This document shows positions 41,196-56,905 of a stretch of DNA of 64,000 bases, piece by piece. The stretch comes from Roseobacter sp. (GTDB lineage Bacteria > Pseudomonadota > Alphaproteobacteria > Rhodobacterales > Rhodobacteraceae): assembly GCA_024636495.1 (NCBI GenBank), contig JAGXGZ010000035.1, forward strand, positions 18,796-82,795. The letters are read 5' to 3'. The translations under genes and the position numbers were made by a program. Each line of letters begins with the position of its first letter. Position 1 is the first letter of the stretch. The notes under the pieces were generated by a model. That model saw only the letters and a program-made list of their open reading frames with translations, was not told the DNA's origin and did no database searches.

Positions 41196-41488
41196 GTCAG
41201 AACCTCGTCGCTAAAGGAAAATTCACACAGTTCCATGAACTCGAAATCACCTGTGGCGCGTGTCCACATCTGTTCCAGTTTGCTGGCACGGGTGATCGTC
41301 GCGACACGCTCCTCCTCGACCAATTCACCATAAGCGGCCATGATCTCGGCCCCGTGAACCTGCACGGTATCACCGGGATGGATCACCGCACCGTTGTTGA
41401 ACCGCACATGCGCGCTCAGCTCTTCGAAACGATGTGAAATCGTAACGGTGCAGGGCGCTGTTTCCTTCTCTCTAAATAGTAGTCCCAT
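41192..41488 (-). CDS. Small conserved photosynthesis-cluster protein between puhC and acsF
   Basis: A 98-residue soluble protein with no membrane segment. Short strands suggest a small beta-rich fold: V-T-I-S-H-R-F-E-E-L, V-I-H-P-G-D-T-V-Q-V-H-G and a C-terminal acidic F-E-F-M-E-L-C-E-F-S-F. I know unnamed proteins at this place in photosynthesis clusters of related bacteria, but do not recognise a characterised function. It has AAGGAGG before the ATG, lies 27 nt after puhC and overlaps acsF by 4 nt, so it is translated with the cyclase and may be an accessory or stability factor for it. Confidence 0.8.
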   Translation of the reverse strand: MGLLFREKETAPCTVTISHRFEELSAHVRFNNGAVIHPGDTVQVHGAEIMAAYGELVEEERVATITRASKLEQMWTRATGDFEFMELCEFSFSDEVLT

Positions 41489-41515
41489 CAGGTTCCCTCC
41501 TTTGATGGTCGTTTC

Positions 41516-41974
41516 TTAGTCAATCAGCTTGGCGAAAGCTGCGACATTATCCGAACCATAGCCGATCAATTCGACGACCATGTCCGTTTCAGTATCGATC
41601 ACGGCAATATTGCCGTTCTCACGCCGCACCACGCGTACCGGTGCAACTTTTTCAACGCCTTCGACAAAGCGCTGGCGATCAAACACACGCCAGACTACCC
41701 CGATAAAACCGTTTTTGTCTTCTGTAGAATAGGTCAGCAGGTTTCCGTCCATATCAGTCACGGTCACAGCGCCTTCGCGGGTGCCAATCAGATTGATGGT
41801 ACGTTCCGCCACAATCGGTGCCTCGATCAAGACGCCGGTATTGGCCTTGCCTGTCAACTGAGCGTAGCCGACGGTCAGCAGCGTAAACGCGATCAGACCC
41901 AACATGGCACGCACCAAAAAGCGCGGAACCAGATCGTTCTCTTCCATTTTGAAGGGGATATCAGTCTGTGCCAT
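41516..41974 (-). CDS. puhC: Photosynthetic complex assembly protein PuhC
   Basis: A 152-residue protein with one N-terminal membrane helix (about 23-44) and a periplasmic remainder. In Rhodobacter the PuhC family is needed for normal reaction-centre/LH1 core assembly. It follows puhB by 5 nt and is followed by the small conserved ORF. The short cytoplasmic N-terminus is acidic (M-E-E-N-D-L). The assignment rests on length, topology and the puhA-puhB-puhC order. Confidence 0.87.
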   Translation of the reverse strand: MAQTDIPFKMEENDLVPRFLVRAMLGLIAFTLLTVGYAQLTGKANTGVLIEAPIVAERTINLIGTREGAVTVTDMDGNLLTYSTEDKNGFIGVVWRVFDRQRFVEGVEKVAPVRVVRRENGNIAVIDTETDMVVELIGYGSDNVAAFAKLID

Positions 41975-41979
41975 ACCGA

Positions 41980-42609
41980 TTACTCCGCCGCCATTGCGAC
42001 TTGGGTGGTGCGTTCCACCCGAGGCACTGACGTTCTGATTTCAGCAGCTTCAGCAAAGATTGCCGCAACTTTTTCCGCATCAGCAATGCAGCGCAATGCA
42101 GGTTGTGTTTTAGCGAAATGCCAGGGGCGCACGTTGGGCCAAAGCGTGATATAGGAAAACCGTGTCTCATCCAGCAACTCAAGCGCGATCGTCCCGTGAC
42201 CCGAAGCTTTAACATCAAGCGAGGCATTACCGATCTTAACATATGGCAGGTTCAACGTCATGGTCAGCGCAGCACCAATCCGCATGGCGACGCGCTTGTT
42301 GGTCAGGGTGTAAACTGTCGCCTTTGCCTGCACCCAGGCTAGTCCGATCATGGCCAGACAAACACCGGCACAAATCAGAACAAAGGGCACCGCGTGCAGC
42401 GCCGCTTCGTTGAAAGGCATTGTCGAAGACGATACCCCCACCCGCCAGATCGCAAGAACTGCGAAGTAGCCGATGATCCAGTTGATCTTGAAACCCTCGC
42501 GGGCCAGTTTCATCGTCGTGGGGCTGCCTTGCCAAAGGATATGCTCCCCCTCTGGCAATGCTTCCGGTAGTCCCCTTACCGGCTCGAAGGCAAAATCGTC
42601 ATGCGACAT
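41980..42609 (-). CDS. puhB: Photosynthetic complex assembly protein PuhB
   Basis: A 209-residue protein with the PuhB layout: cytoplasmic N-terminus beginning F-E-P-V-R-G-L-P-E-A-L-P-E-G-E, about three membrane helices (about 43-62, 70-110), and a soluble C-terminal half with PH-like strands (R-V-A-M-R-I-G-A and I-G-N-A-S-L-D-V). It assists reaction-centre assembly, especially of the H subunit, encoded 25 nt upstream in puhA. It precedes puhC by 5 nt. Confidence 0.9.
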   Translation of the reverse strand: MSHDDFAFEPVRGLPEALPEGEHILWQGSPTTMKLAREGFKINWIIGYFAVLAIWRVGVSSSTMPFNEAALHAVPFVLICAGVCLAMIGLAWVQAKATVYTLTNKRVAMRIGAALTMTLNLPYVKIGNASLDVKASGHGTIALELLDETRFSYITLWPNVRPWHFAKTQPALRCIADAEKVAAIFAEAAEIRTSVPRVERTTQVAMAAE

Positions 42610-42634
42610 GGTTAGTTCCCTTTTTGGCTATCGA

Positions 42635-43408
42635 TCAAAGCTGCGCTTCAAGGCGCTTGGGGTCGGCATAAAGTGTGCCGCCTGCGTACCAGGCTGTGAT
42701 CTTCTCTTCTTCCAGCATGGTGATTTCACCATCTGATTTCGTCTGTGGTACACCCTCGAACTGGGCGGAATAGATCGAACGGACCGTGACCCGGTCGCTT
42801 TTGATGCGTGCCATGGTCATCGGGATCAGGCGGATTTTGCCGGACCCTTCAGGGTTCAGATCGACTGCCAGATAGCGCACAAGCGCTTCCGGGATATCGA
42901 CCCACATATCGATGATGCGGCCGACAACTTCACCGTCACCTGCAACAACGACCTTGCCACGCGGATCACGCCCGGCCGAAAAAGCAAAGTCAGGCAATTG
43001 CGACATTGGCCGGATCTTGGCGTGGCCATGTGCATCCAGCTCGGCCAGATCGCGGCGATTTGCCCAGGATGCGGGGCCAACACCATCCACCATCGGATCA
43101 CCCGTTGGAATGTAAGGCGAACCCGCCGACATCGAGCTACGCTCAAGTGCAATATCTGTCCGATCAGGGCGCTGGCCAGATGGCACTGTAACCTCGCCTC
43201 GGCCATGCGGCAGCTTGAATGTCTTATCCTGTGCCAGCGAAAACAGGCCCTCGCGGGGTGTTCCATGCTCGGTCTCGTCCTCAAGCGGATACCCTTCGCG
43301 CATGCTTTCTGTTTGCAGATAATAAATCAGCAGCGCGAAGAAGACCCAAAAGGCCCAGATCGCGGCGCTTGCCAGATCGAAATTACCGAAAAATGTTTGG
43401 CCTACCAT
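42635..43408 (-). CDS. puhA: Photosynthetic reaction centre H subunit
   Basis: A 257-residue subunit of the type-II reaction centre: one membrane helix at about 12-31 followed by the cytoplasmic globular domain. The segment Y-P-L-E-D, the P-x-K-x-F-x-L-P-H-G-R-G motif and the G-R-I-I-D-M-W-V-D-I-P-E beta-barrel region match family H proteins. It caps the L and M subunits encoded at 62-64 kb and mediates proton uptake to the secondary quinone. The ATG has GGAGG upstream, and lhaA lies 18 nt before it. Confidence 0.96.
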   Translation of the reverse strand: MVGQTFFGNFDLASAAIWAFWVFFALLIYYLQTESMREGYPLEDETEHGTPREGLFSLAQDKTFKLPHGRGEVTVPSGQRPDRTDIALERSSMSAGSPYIPTGDPMVDGVGPASWANRRDLAELDAHGHAKIRPMSQLPDFAFSAGRDPRGKVVVAGDGEVVGRIIDMWVDIPEALVRYLAVDLNPEGSGKIRLIPMTMARIKSDRVTVRSIYSAQFEGVPQTKSDGEITMLEEEKITAWYAGGTLYADPKRLEAQL

Positions 43409-43426
43409 GTTGGTGCCCTCCAGGTC

Positions 43427-44857
43427 TTAAGTTGGAAAATCCGCAAGCCCGATGGGCCCGTGGGTCGAAGATGTCATTCTGCGGACCCGAACAAGCGGAC
43501 CCAAAGCAATCAAAGTGAAGAAAAGTAGATAGATTTCGATGTGATAAACGACGGAATATCCCAGCGCAGGGTTCATCAGCCCCTCGCCCAAGCCGCCCGA
43601 CATCGCAAAATTGCTGATCACATCGCGCAACGTGCCGCCAACTACGATAGACAATCCGCCCGCCGTCGCCTGCGCAGCCCCCCAAGCCCCCAGCGCCAAA
43701 CCGCGACCGGCAGTGCCCGTGGTAGGCATCGTCATGGCTGCATTCAGGGTAGAGACCGCGAACATCCCGCCGCCAAAACCGATGCCCAAAGCACCCGCAA
43801 AGAACATCGTGGTTGAACTAAGCGGATCGGCAAAAATCACCGCGCAAAATCCGACCAACCCAACCATCAACCCGCGTGCGGCCATCCGGTAAGGATCGGT
43901 TCCTTTCGCCAACCACTTGGCCGCCAGCGCAAACGCGGCCAGCGCACCAACCGACCAAACGGCGGTCAGCAAGGTGGTGGCAGAAACGCTCAGCCCAAGG
44001 ATCTCTCCCCCGTACGGCTCAAGCAGCACATCCTGCATGTTGAACGCCATCGTGCCCAAAAACACGACGACCAGCAACCGCCCCGCATCACCGCCGTTGG
44101 TGAAATCAGTCCATGCATCGCTGAATTTCGGCTGCGGCGCTGCGCGCTCCGCTTTGGTCATCGGCTTGACTTTTTCCTGCTTCCACAGGGCCACAAGGTT
44201 CAGCAAGATCGTGATGACCGCCGCCCCCTGAACCACCTGGATCAGGCGCAATTCACTAAAGTCGCGCAGCAAAGTCCCGATGATCACCGACGAAACACCC
44301 ATCCCGATCAAAAACATCACATAAAGTAGCGCCACTACCCTAGGCCGCGTTTCATCGCTGGCGCGGTCCGCAGCCAAGGCCAAGCCCGCCGTTTGCGTCA
44401 TGTGCATGCCAATGCCTGTCAGCAAAAACGCCAGCCCAGCGCCCAGTTCAGCAGCCCAAGGCACGTTCAGCGCCGCCGTGCCGTTAAACAGGATCAGCCC
44501 CATCGGCATGATCGCCAGACCCCCGAACTGCCACATCGTACCAAACCAAAGGTAGGGCACGCGCTTCCAGCCAATCGCACTGCGATGATTGTCAGACCGG
44601 AACCCCAGCAGTGCGCGAAACGGCGCGCTGAGGACCGGCAGCGCGATCATGATCGCCACGATCATCGCAGGCACCGACAATTCCACGATCATCACGCGGT
44701 TCAATGTGCCCAGCAACAGCACCGATGCCATACCCACAGACACCTGAAACAACGACAGGCGCAGCAGCTGGTTCAGCGGCAGGCCTTCGCTGGCGGCATC
44801 TGCAAAAGGCAGCATCCGTGCGGTCAGGTTCTTAAAGGATTTGGCGCGCAAAATCAT
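43427..44857 (-). CDS. lhaA: Light-harvesting 1 assembly protein LhaA (PucC/LhaA family)
   Basis: A 476-residue MFS-type membrane protein with about 12 helices, needed for LH1 complex assembly in Rhodobacter. It carries the family's R-S-D-N-H motif in the loop after the third helix (L-G-F-R-S-D-N-H-R-S) and the late G-A-W-G-A-A-Q segment. It overlaps bchM by 4 nt upstream (ATGA) and precedes puhA. A second, shorter PucC-family gene sits at 56902-58185 (bch2), so both paralogues of the family are present. Confidence 0.92.
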   Translation of the reverse strand: MILRAKSFKNLTARMLPFADAASEGLPLNQLLRLSLFQVSVGMASVLLLGTLNRVMIVELSVPAMIVAIMIALPVLSAPFRALLGFRSDNHRSAIGWKRVPYLWFGTMWQFGGLAIMPMGLILFNGTAALNVPWAAELGAGLAFLLTGIGMHMTQTAGLALAADRASDETRPRVVALLYVMFLIGMGVSSVIIGTLLRDFSELRLIQVVQGAAVITILLNLVALWKQEKVKPMTKAERAAPQPKFSDAWTDFTNGGDAGRLLVVVFLGTMAFNMQDVLLEPYGGEILGLSVSATTLLTAVWSVGALAAFALAAKWLAKGTDPYRMAARGLMVGLVGFCAVIFADPLSSTTMFFAGALGIGFGGGMFAVSTLNAAMTMPTTGTAGRGLALGAWGAAQATAGGLSIVVGGTLRDVISNFAMSGGLGEGLMNPALGYSVVYHIEIYLLFFTLIALGPLVRVRRMTSSTHGPIGLADFPT

Positions 44858-45545
44858 GGACGATACTCCAACGCGGTCGAAATGTAGAAACCCGAATTCA
44901 CCCGCTCAACCTCGCGCAGGCGGCCTTTGACGCTGCCATCACGCAAGGCGGATGCAATGCGGGGGGCCGAATGGGGGATCATGGTGGGCGATCTGTCCTT
45001 GCGCGGGAAAAGCTTACCCACCCGGAACATCGCCATCAAAAGCGGTGTGCGCGGGGCAAGCGTAAAGATCATGCTGCCGCGCAAACGGTCGCGCAATCCG
45101 CCAAGGCTGGCGGCAATATCCGACGCGTCGTAATAGATCATGCTGTCCATCGCCATGATGTGATCGAACTGCCCCAAAGCAGGCGAAAACATATCACCGG
45201 CGCGAAATTCAATCAGGCCGGCAACGCTTGCAGGGCAGCGTTTCTGCGCGATCTCGATCAGCGCGGGCGAGATATCAACACCCACCACCTGCGCGCCGCG
45301 CTGCGCCAACTCGACCGACATCGCCCCGGTGCCGCAGCCCGCATCCAACACGCGCAAGCCTGTCAGATCGTCGGGCAGCTGCGCCATCATCACCGCACGC
45401 ATCCGGTCACGTCCCGCCCGCACAGTTGCACGCACCCCCGACACAGGCGCGTCTGATGTCAGACGTTCCCAAGTGCGGGTTGCGGTGCGGTCGAAATAGG
45501 TCTCGACCCGGGCGCGTGTGCGTTCATATGTAGGGGCGGTTGTCA

Positions 45546-45546
<1 letters not shown>
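44854..45546 (-). CDS. bchM: Magnesium-protoporphyrin O-methyltransferase BchM
   Basis: SAM-dependent methylation of magnesium-protoporphyrin IX to its monomethyl ester, the substrate of AcsF encoded downstream. It has 230 residues, with the N-terminal Y-F-D-R-T-A-T-R-T-W family segment and the SAM motif V-L-D-A-G-C-G-T-G-A (about 65-74). Start and stop overlap bchL (TAATG) and lhaA (ATGA), which suggests translational coupling. Confidence 0.94.
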
Positions 45547-53370
<7,824 letters not shown>

Positions 53371-53403
53371 CTGAATGTGACCTCCCAGTTTTAACTTAAC
53401 ACC

Positions 53404-53445
53404 AGACTAGGCGAGCAAGACGTAAAGTGTCAACTTTGATTTACA
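53404..53445 (-). promoter_or_regulatory. bchF promoter with PpsR box (TGT-N12-ACA)
   Basis: Box TGTCAACTTTGATTTACA at 53428-53445. On the minus strand its end is TTGACA (53433-53428), a consensus -35; a weak -10 (TAGTCT, 53409-53404) follows at 18 nt. A repressor bound here would cover the -35. The box pairs with the one at 53549-53566 across the divergent bchF/ppaA region. Confidence 0.75.
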
Positions 53446-53548
53446 CTCTGACTGTAATTTATTTCGAGAAGCCATCACCGTGCGACATACGATTTATGAA
53501 ATTAATTCAATCGCTTAAGTGATACTTGATTAATATGTCATGCCGATC

Positions 53549-53589
53549 TGTCAATTTTCTTTGACAAATAGCCAGCTTGCTACGATGAT
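53549..53589 (+). promoter_or_regulatory. ppaA promoter region with PpsR box (TGT-N12-ACA)
   Basis: Box TGTCAATTTTCTTTGACA at 53549-53566 is a near-perfect palindrome. It ends in a plus-strand -35, TTGACA (53561-53566), with a weak GATGAT -10 at 17 nt (53584-53589). ppaA starts 74 nt downstream. The minus-strand half also gives TTGACA, so the box may serve bchF too. Confidence 0.7.
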
Positions 53590-53662
53590 TTCTGCATACC
53601 ATCGTATAAAAGCGCGGGAAGTTGCTTAGGCATGGTGTTGGTAATAGGGGGGCGGAAGAACC

Positions 53663-54436
53663 ATGAAATCGAAACCAGATAGGAAGTTTAGCCCTGAAAC
53701 ATCGCCTCCCTCTTCTGCCTTGGATAAAATCGCGGCTCGCGCGCTTTCCGAGGTTGCGCTCAAGGCGCGGGCTTTGAAGGACAACCCAGATCCTCGGGCG
53801 ATTGAAATGTTGTTTGATGCTGCGATTGGGGGCGACCCCCTTGCGTGCCGCACCGTCGCAAAGGCGCTTGTGGATAGCGGCGTTGCACCGGAACGAATTT
53901 GTGACGTGTACATACCCGCGATTGCGCGCCGGATGGGCGAGGATTGGTCCGTCGACGAGCTTTCGTTCTCAAGCGTGACAATCGGAACTGCCCGCCTGCA
54001 ATATCTTCTGCGCGAGCTGGGGCCCACCAACGCCGACGAAGTGCGTTGGGATGATGAAAACGACAAGCAGTCGGTCCTGCTTTTGCTGGCCCGTGATGTG
54101 GATCACACCTTGGGCGTGATGGTTCTCGCCAATCAACTGCGCCGCAAAGGTTTCTCAGTTAAACTCTCTATCGGCGAAGATGCAGAGCATCTAATGTCGA
54201 CCCTTAGTGACAGCAATTTCGACGCAATCTTTCTGTCAGCATGCCAAACAGACGATCTTGAAGGTCTAAGCGGGTTGGTTACGCAGATCAAAATGATCAT
54301 GAAAAAACCGGCACCGATCATATTAGGTGGTTACATCGTTGAACATGATCTGGACGTTAAGGCGCTAACAGGTGTGGACAAAGTCACCAGCGTTTTGGAC
54401 GAAGCGCTTGCATTCTGCTCTTTGAAAGCATCTTAA
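53663..54436 (+). CDS. ppaA: B12-binding photosynthesis regulator PpaA/AerR
   Basis: A 257-residue cobalamin-binding regulator of the SCHIC type. The N-terminal helical part (20-120) carries A-L-V-D-S-G and W-S-V-D-E-L-S-F, and the B12 domain (about 135-250) contains V-D-H-T-L-G, whose His is the likely cobalt ligand, and L-G-G-Y in the loop near 225. In Rhodobacter capsulatus AerR binds a light-sensitive cobalamin and modulates CrtJ/PpsR; R. sphaeroides PpaA is a related activator. Its neighbour here is ppsR, 67 nt downstream. Light or oxygen control is inferred. Confidence 0.88.
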   Translation: MKSKPDRKFSPETSPPSSALDKIAARALSEVALKARALKDNPDPRAIEMLFDAAIGGDPLACRTVAKALVDSGVAPERICDVYIPAIARRMGEDWSVDELSFSSVTIGTARLQYLLRELGPTNADEVRWDDENDKQSVLLLLARDVDHTLGVMVLANQLRRKGFSVKLSIGEDAEHLMSTLSDSNFDAIFLSACQTDDLEGLSGLVTQIKMIMKKPAPIILGGYIVEHDLDVKALTGVDKVTSVLDEALAFCSLKAS

Positions 54437-54503
54437 CAACATTTCGAGACTTCGGTCTGACTAGAAACTTTGCTCGTTCGCTGAACGAAAGGACCGTATC
54501 TCA

Positions 54504-55922
54504 ATGACTTCTAGGGGCACCAGATACTGGGACAGCGGTGCTGTACCCCTGATCGCCCCTGATATCTTGGGGGATATCCTATCGACATTGGCGGACCTGG
54601 CGATTGTCATTTCCGCAAGCGGTGAGGTCTTATCGGTATTGGCCAATCCTGCGCACAGCAGCTACGAAAACCTTTCCAGCTGGGAACGCAACGATATCCG
54701 CAAGTTCCTACACAGGGATAGCGTTTCAAAATTCGAGAATGCCCTGATTCGGTTTAATGATCCCGAGGGTAAAAACCGGTCATTTGAGCTGAATCATATC
54801 GACAAGTCGAACGTCTGGGAATTCCCGATCAACTATACGCTCCACAGCATCGGGCCGGACAACACGATTCTCATGCTGGGCCGTGATCTGCGCCCTGTGG
54901 CCGAGATGCAGCAACAACTGATCAAAGCACAGCTTGCGCTGGAACGTGATTACGAAAGCCAGCGCGAATACGACACACGTTTCCAGGTTTTGCTAAGCCA
55001 CACAACAAACGCGATTGTTTTCATTACCGTAAGCGATGGCCGTATCACCGAGATGAACACAGCAGCTGCGCGGATGTTGGGCAAATCCCGTGATGGTTTG
55101 ATCGGCAAGCAACTCACGCAAGAGCTCAAGATTTCGTCCCGTGCAGAGCTGCTCAAGCGGCTGACGACTGCGGCGCAGGCCGATGGCCATGGAAACGTGA
55201 ACATCGAAACCGCACGCACCGATGAACAGATCCGAATCGTTCCCGCTATTTTCCGCGCCGCAGGTGAACGCCTGCTGCTGTGCAGACTTGAACCGGTCAG
55301 CGGCGGTAACCTGATCGATGACCGCTATACCCGCAATCTGATAGCGTTGTTTGAAAACGGGGCCGACGGTGTTGTGATGACTGACCCGTCCGGCATGATC
55401 ACATCGGCCAACGAAGCGTTCTTGAATCTGGTCGATGGCACAGATGGCCAAAGTATCCGTGGCCGCATCCTGTCAGATTTCCTGTCGCGTGGGATGTTGG
55501 ACCAAAAGGTGATGATGGAACAGGCATCACGCGTCGGCCACATGCGGCTTTATTCCACGCATATCAACGGAGAATATGGCGGCCAACGCCCTGTAACGAT
55601 GTCGGCAACCTATCTGAACGACGGCAATGCGCCGTGCTATGCGTTTGTGTTGCGCGACGCGGTCGTGACCGAATTGGTCCGCAAAACCGGTGTTATCCCA
55701 ACGACCGAAGAAGACGCCAAACCGCTGATGGATCTGGTCGGAAGTGCGAGCCTCAAGGATATCGTCGCGCAAACAACAGATGTTGTTGAGAAAATGTGCA
55801 TCGAAACGGCCATTGAACTGACCGGCAACAACCGCGTTGCAGCCGCTGACATGCTGGGTCTGTCGCGCCAATCGCTTTATGTGAAACTCCGTAAATACGG
55901 GCTTTTGCAAAAGGAAAGCTGA
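54504..55922 (+). CDS. ppsR: Photosynthesis repressor PpsR (CrtJ)
   Basis: Represses bacteriochlorophyll and carotenoid genes in oxygen by binding TGT-N12-ACA. It has 472 residues: an N-terminal PAS-like domain (about 20-130), a Q-linker, two further PAS domains (about 155-265 and 275-385) and a FIS-type helix-turn-helix (about 428-470) with A-A-D-M-L-G-L-S-R-Q-S-L-Y-V-K-L. Cys260 and Cys432 are at the positions of the redox cysteines of R. sphaeroides PpsR (251 and 424), so redox control by a disulfide is possible. No appA antirepressor is in the window. AAAGGA precedes the ATG. Confidence 0.95.
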   Translation: MTSRGTRYWDSGAVPLIAPDILGDILSTLADLAIVISASGEVLSVLANPAHSSYENLSSWERNDIRKFLHRDSVSKFENALIRFNDPEGKNRSFELNHIDKSNVWEFPINYTLHSIGPDNTILMLGRDLRPVAEMQQQLIKAQLALERDYESQREYDTRFQVLLSHTTNAIVFITVSDGRITEMNTAAARMLGKSRDGLIGKQLTQELKISSRAELLKRLTTAAQADGHGNVNIETARTDEQIRIVPAIFRAAGERLLLCRLEPVSGGNLIDDRYTRNLIALFENGADGVVMTDPSGMITSANEAFLNLVDGTDGQSIRGRILSDFLSRGMLDQKVMMEQASRVGHMRLYSTHINGEYGGQRPVTMSATYLNDGNAPCYAFVLRDAVVTELVRKTGVIPTTEEDAKPLMDLVGSASLKDIVAQTTDVVEKMCIETAIELTGNNRVAAADMLGLSRQSLYVKLRKYGLLQKES

Positions 55923-55940
55923 ACCGGCCTAAATCATCAC

Positions 55941-55958
55941 TGTAAACCAAAGTTTACA
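55941..55958. promoter_or_regulatory. PpsR box 1 upstream of bchG
   Basis: TGTAAACCAAAGTTTACA, a perfect TGT-N12-ACA palindrome, 38 nt upstream of the bchG ATG. It ends in TTTACA, a possible -35, and is 17 nt from box 2. Confidence 0.8.
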
Positions 55959-55975
55959 CTTGCTGAGTCGCAATC

Positions 55976-55993
55976 TGTCACGCTAAGCTGACA
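55976..55993. promoter_or_regulatory. PpsR box 2 upstream of bchG
   Basis: TGTCACGCTAAGCTGACA, again TGT-N12-ACA, ending 3 nt before the bchG ATG. Paired sites are the known mode of cooperative CrtJ/PpsR binding. Confidence 0.78.
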
Positions 55994-55996
55994 CCT

Positions 55997-56905
55997 ATGA
56001 CAATGGCATCCACATTTCCCCCCCGTCGCTATCCCAGCCCACTGGCTGCGTTAAAGCTGATCAAACCGGTCACTTGGTTTCCACCCATGCTTGCATACGC
56101 CATCGGATGTGTGTCCGCAGGCGTATCCCCATCGGGCCAATGGGGCATGGTAATTTTGGGCGTGTTGCTCGCAGGCCCTATCGTCTGCGGCATGAGCCAG
56201 GCCGCTAACGACTGGTGCGACCGCCATGTCGATGCGATCAACGAACCCAACCGCGGCATCCCGTCGGGCGCAATCCCCGGTCGCTGGGGTCTGGGCATCG
56301 CGTGGGGCATGACGATTGTCGCCCTGATCCTTGGTTGGCAACTTGGCCCTTGGGGCTTTGGCGCGACGCTTGTCGGGGTTGCCGCCGCGTGGGCCTATTC
56401 CGCCGAACCTATCCGCCTGAAACGGTCGTGGTTCTGGGGTCCGGGCGTTTGCGGGCTATGCTATGAAGGCCTGCCTTGGTTTACCGGTGCTGCTGTTCTG
56501 TCTGCTGGCGCACCCTCAATTTACGTCGTGATTGCTGCGCTGCTTTATTCGTTTGGTGCACATGGAATCATGACACTCAATGATTTCAAAGCGTTGGAGG
56601 GCGATCGCCAAATGGGCCTTCGGTCCCTTCCTGTCGTCGCAGGCCCCGAACGCGCGGCCAAGATCGCTTGCGCCGTAATGGCAGCGCCGCAAATCGCGAT
56701 GATCGCTTTGCTGTTCACATGGGATCGCCCTTTTCACGCACTTGGGGTGCTGGCCGTGCTTTGCCTGCAAGGTCTGGCCATGCGCAAACTGCTGCGCGAT
56801 CCAAAGAAATTCGCCCCTTGGTACAACGGCACCGGCGTTTTGTTGTACGTCAGCGGTATGCTGATCACCGCCTTCGCCATTCGCACCCTCGGAGGGCTAT
56901 CATGA
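55997..56905 (+). CDS. bchG: Bacteriochlorophyll synthase BchG (UbiA family)
   Basis: Membrane prenyltransferase attaching geranylgeranyl or phytyl diphosphate to bacteriochlorophyllide a. It has 302 residues with about eight helices. The two Asp-rich motifs are N-D-W-C-D-R-H-V-D-A (about 73-82) and N-D-F-K-A-L-E-G-D-R (about 195-204). There is no strong ribosome site; the second ATG at codon 3 is an alternative start. The PpsR boxes lie immediately upstream, and bch2 overlaps by 4 nt, so this begins the bchG-bch2-bchP-idi run. Confidence 0.95.
   Translation: MTMASTFPPRRYPSPLAALKLIKPVTWFPPMLAYAIGCVSAGVSPSGQWGMVILGVLLAGPIVCGMSQAANDWCDRHVDAINEPNRGIPSGAIPGRWGLGIAWGMTIVALILGWQLGPWGFGATLVGVAAAWAYSAEPIRLKRSWFWGPGVCGLCYEGLPWFTGAAVLSAGAPSIYVVIAALLYSFGAHGIMTLNDFKALEGDRQMGLRSLPVVAGPERAAKIACAVMAAPQIAMIALLFTWDRPFHALGVLAVLCLQGLAMRKLLRDPKKFAPWYNGTGVLLYVSGMLITAFAIRTLGGLS

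Noticed and set aside
53500..53545. TTGAT-type half site resembling an FNR (FnrL) box between bchF and ppaA
   Set aside because: Only one half matches TTGATnnnnATCAA; the second half is degenerate, so no FnrL site is claimed.
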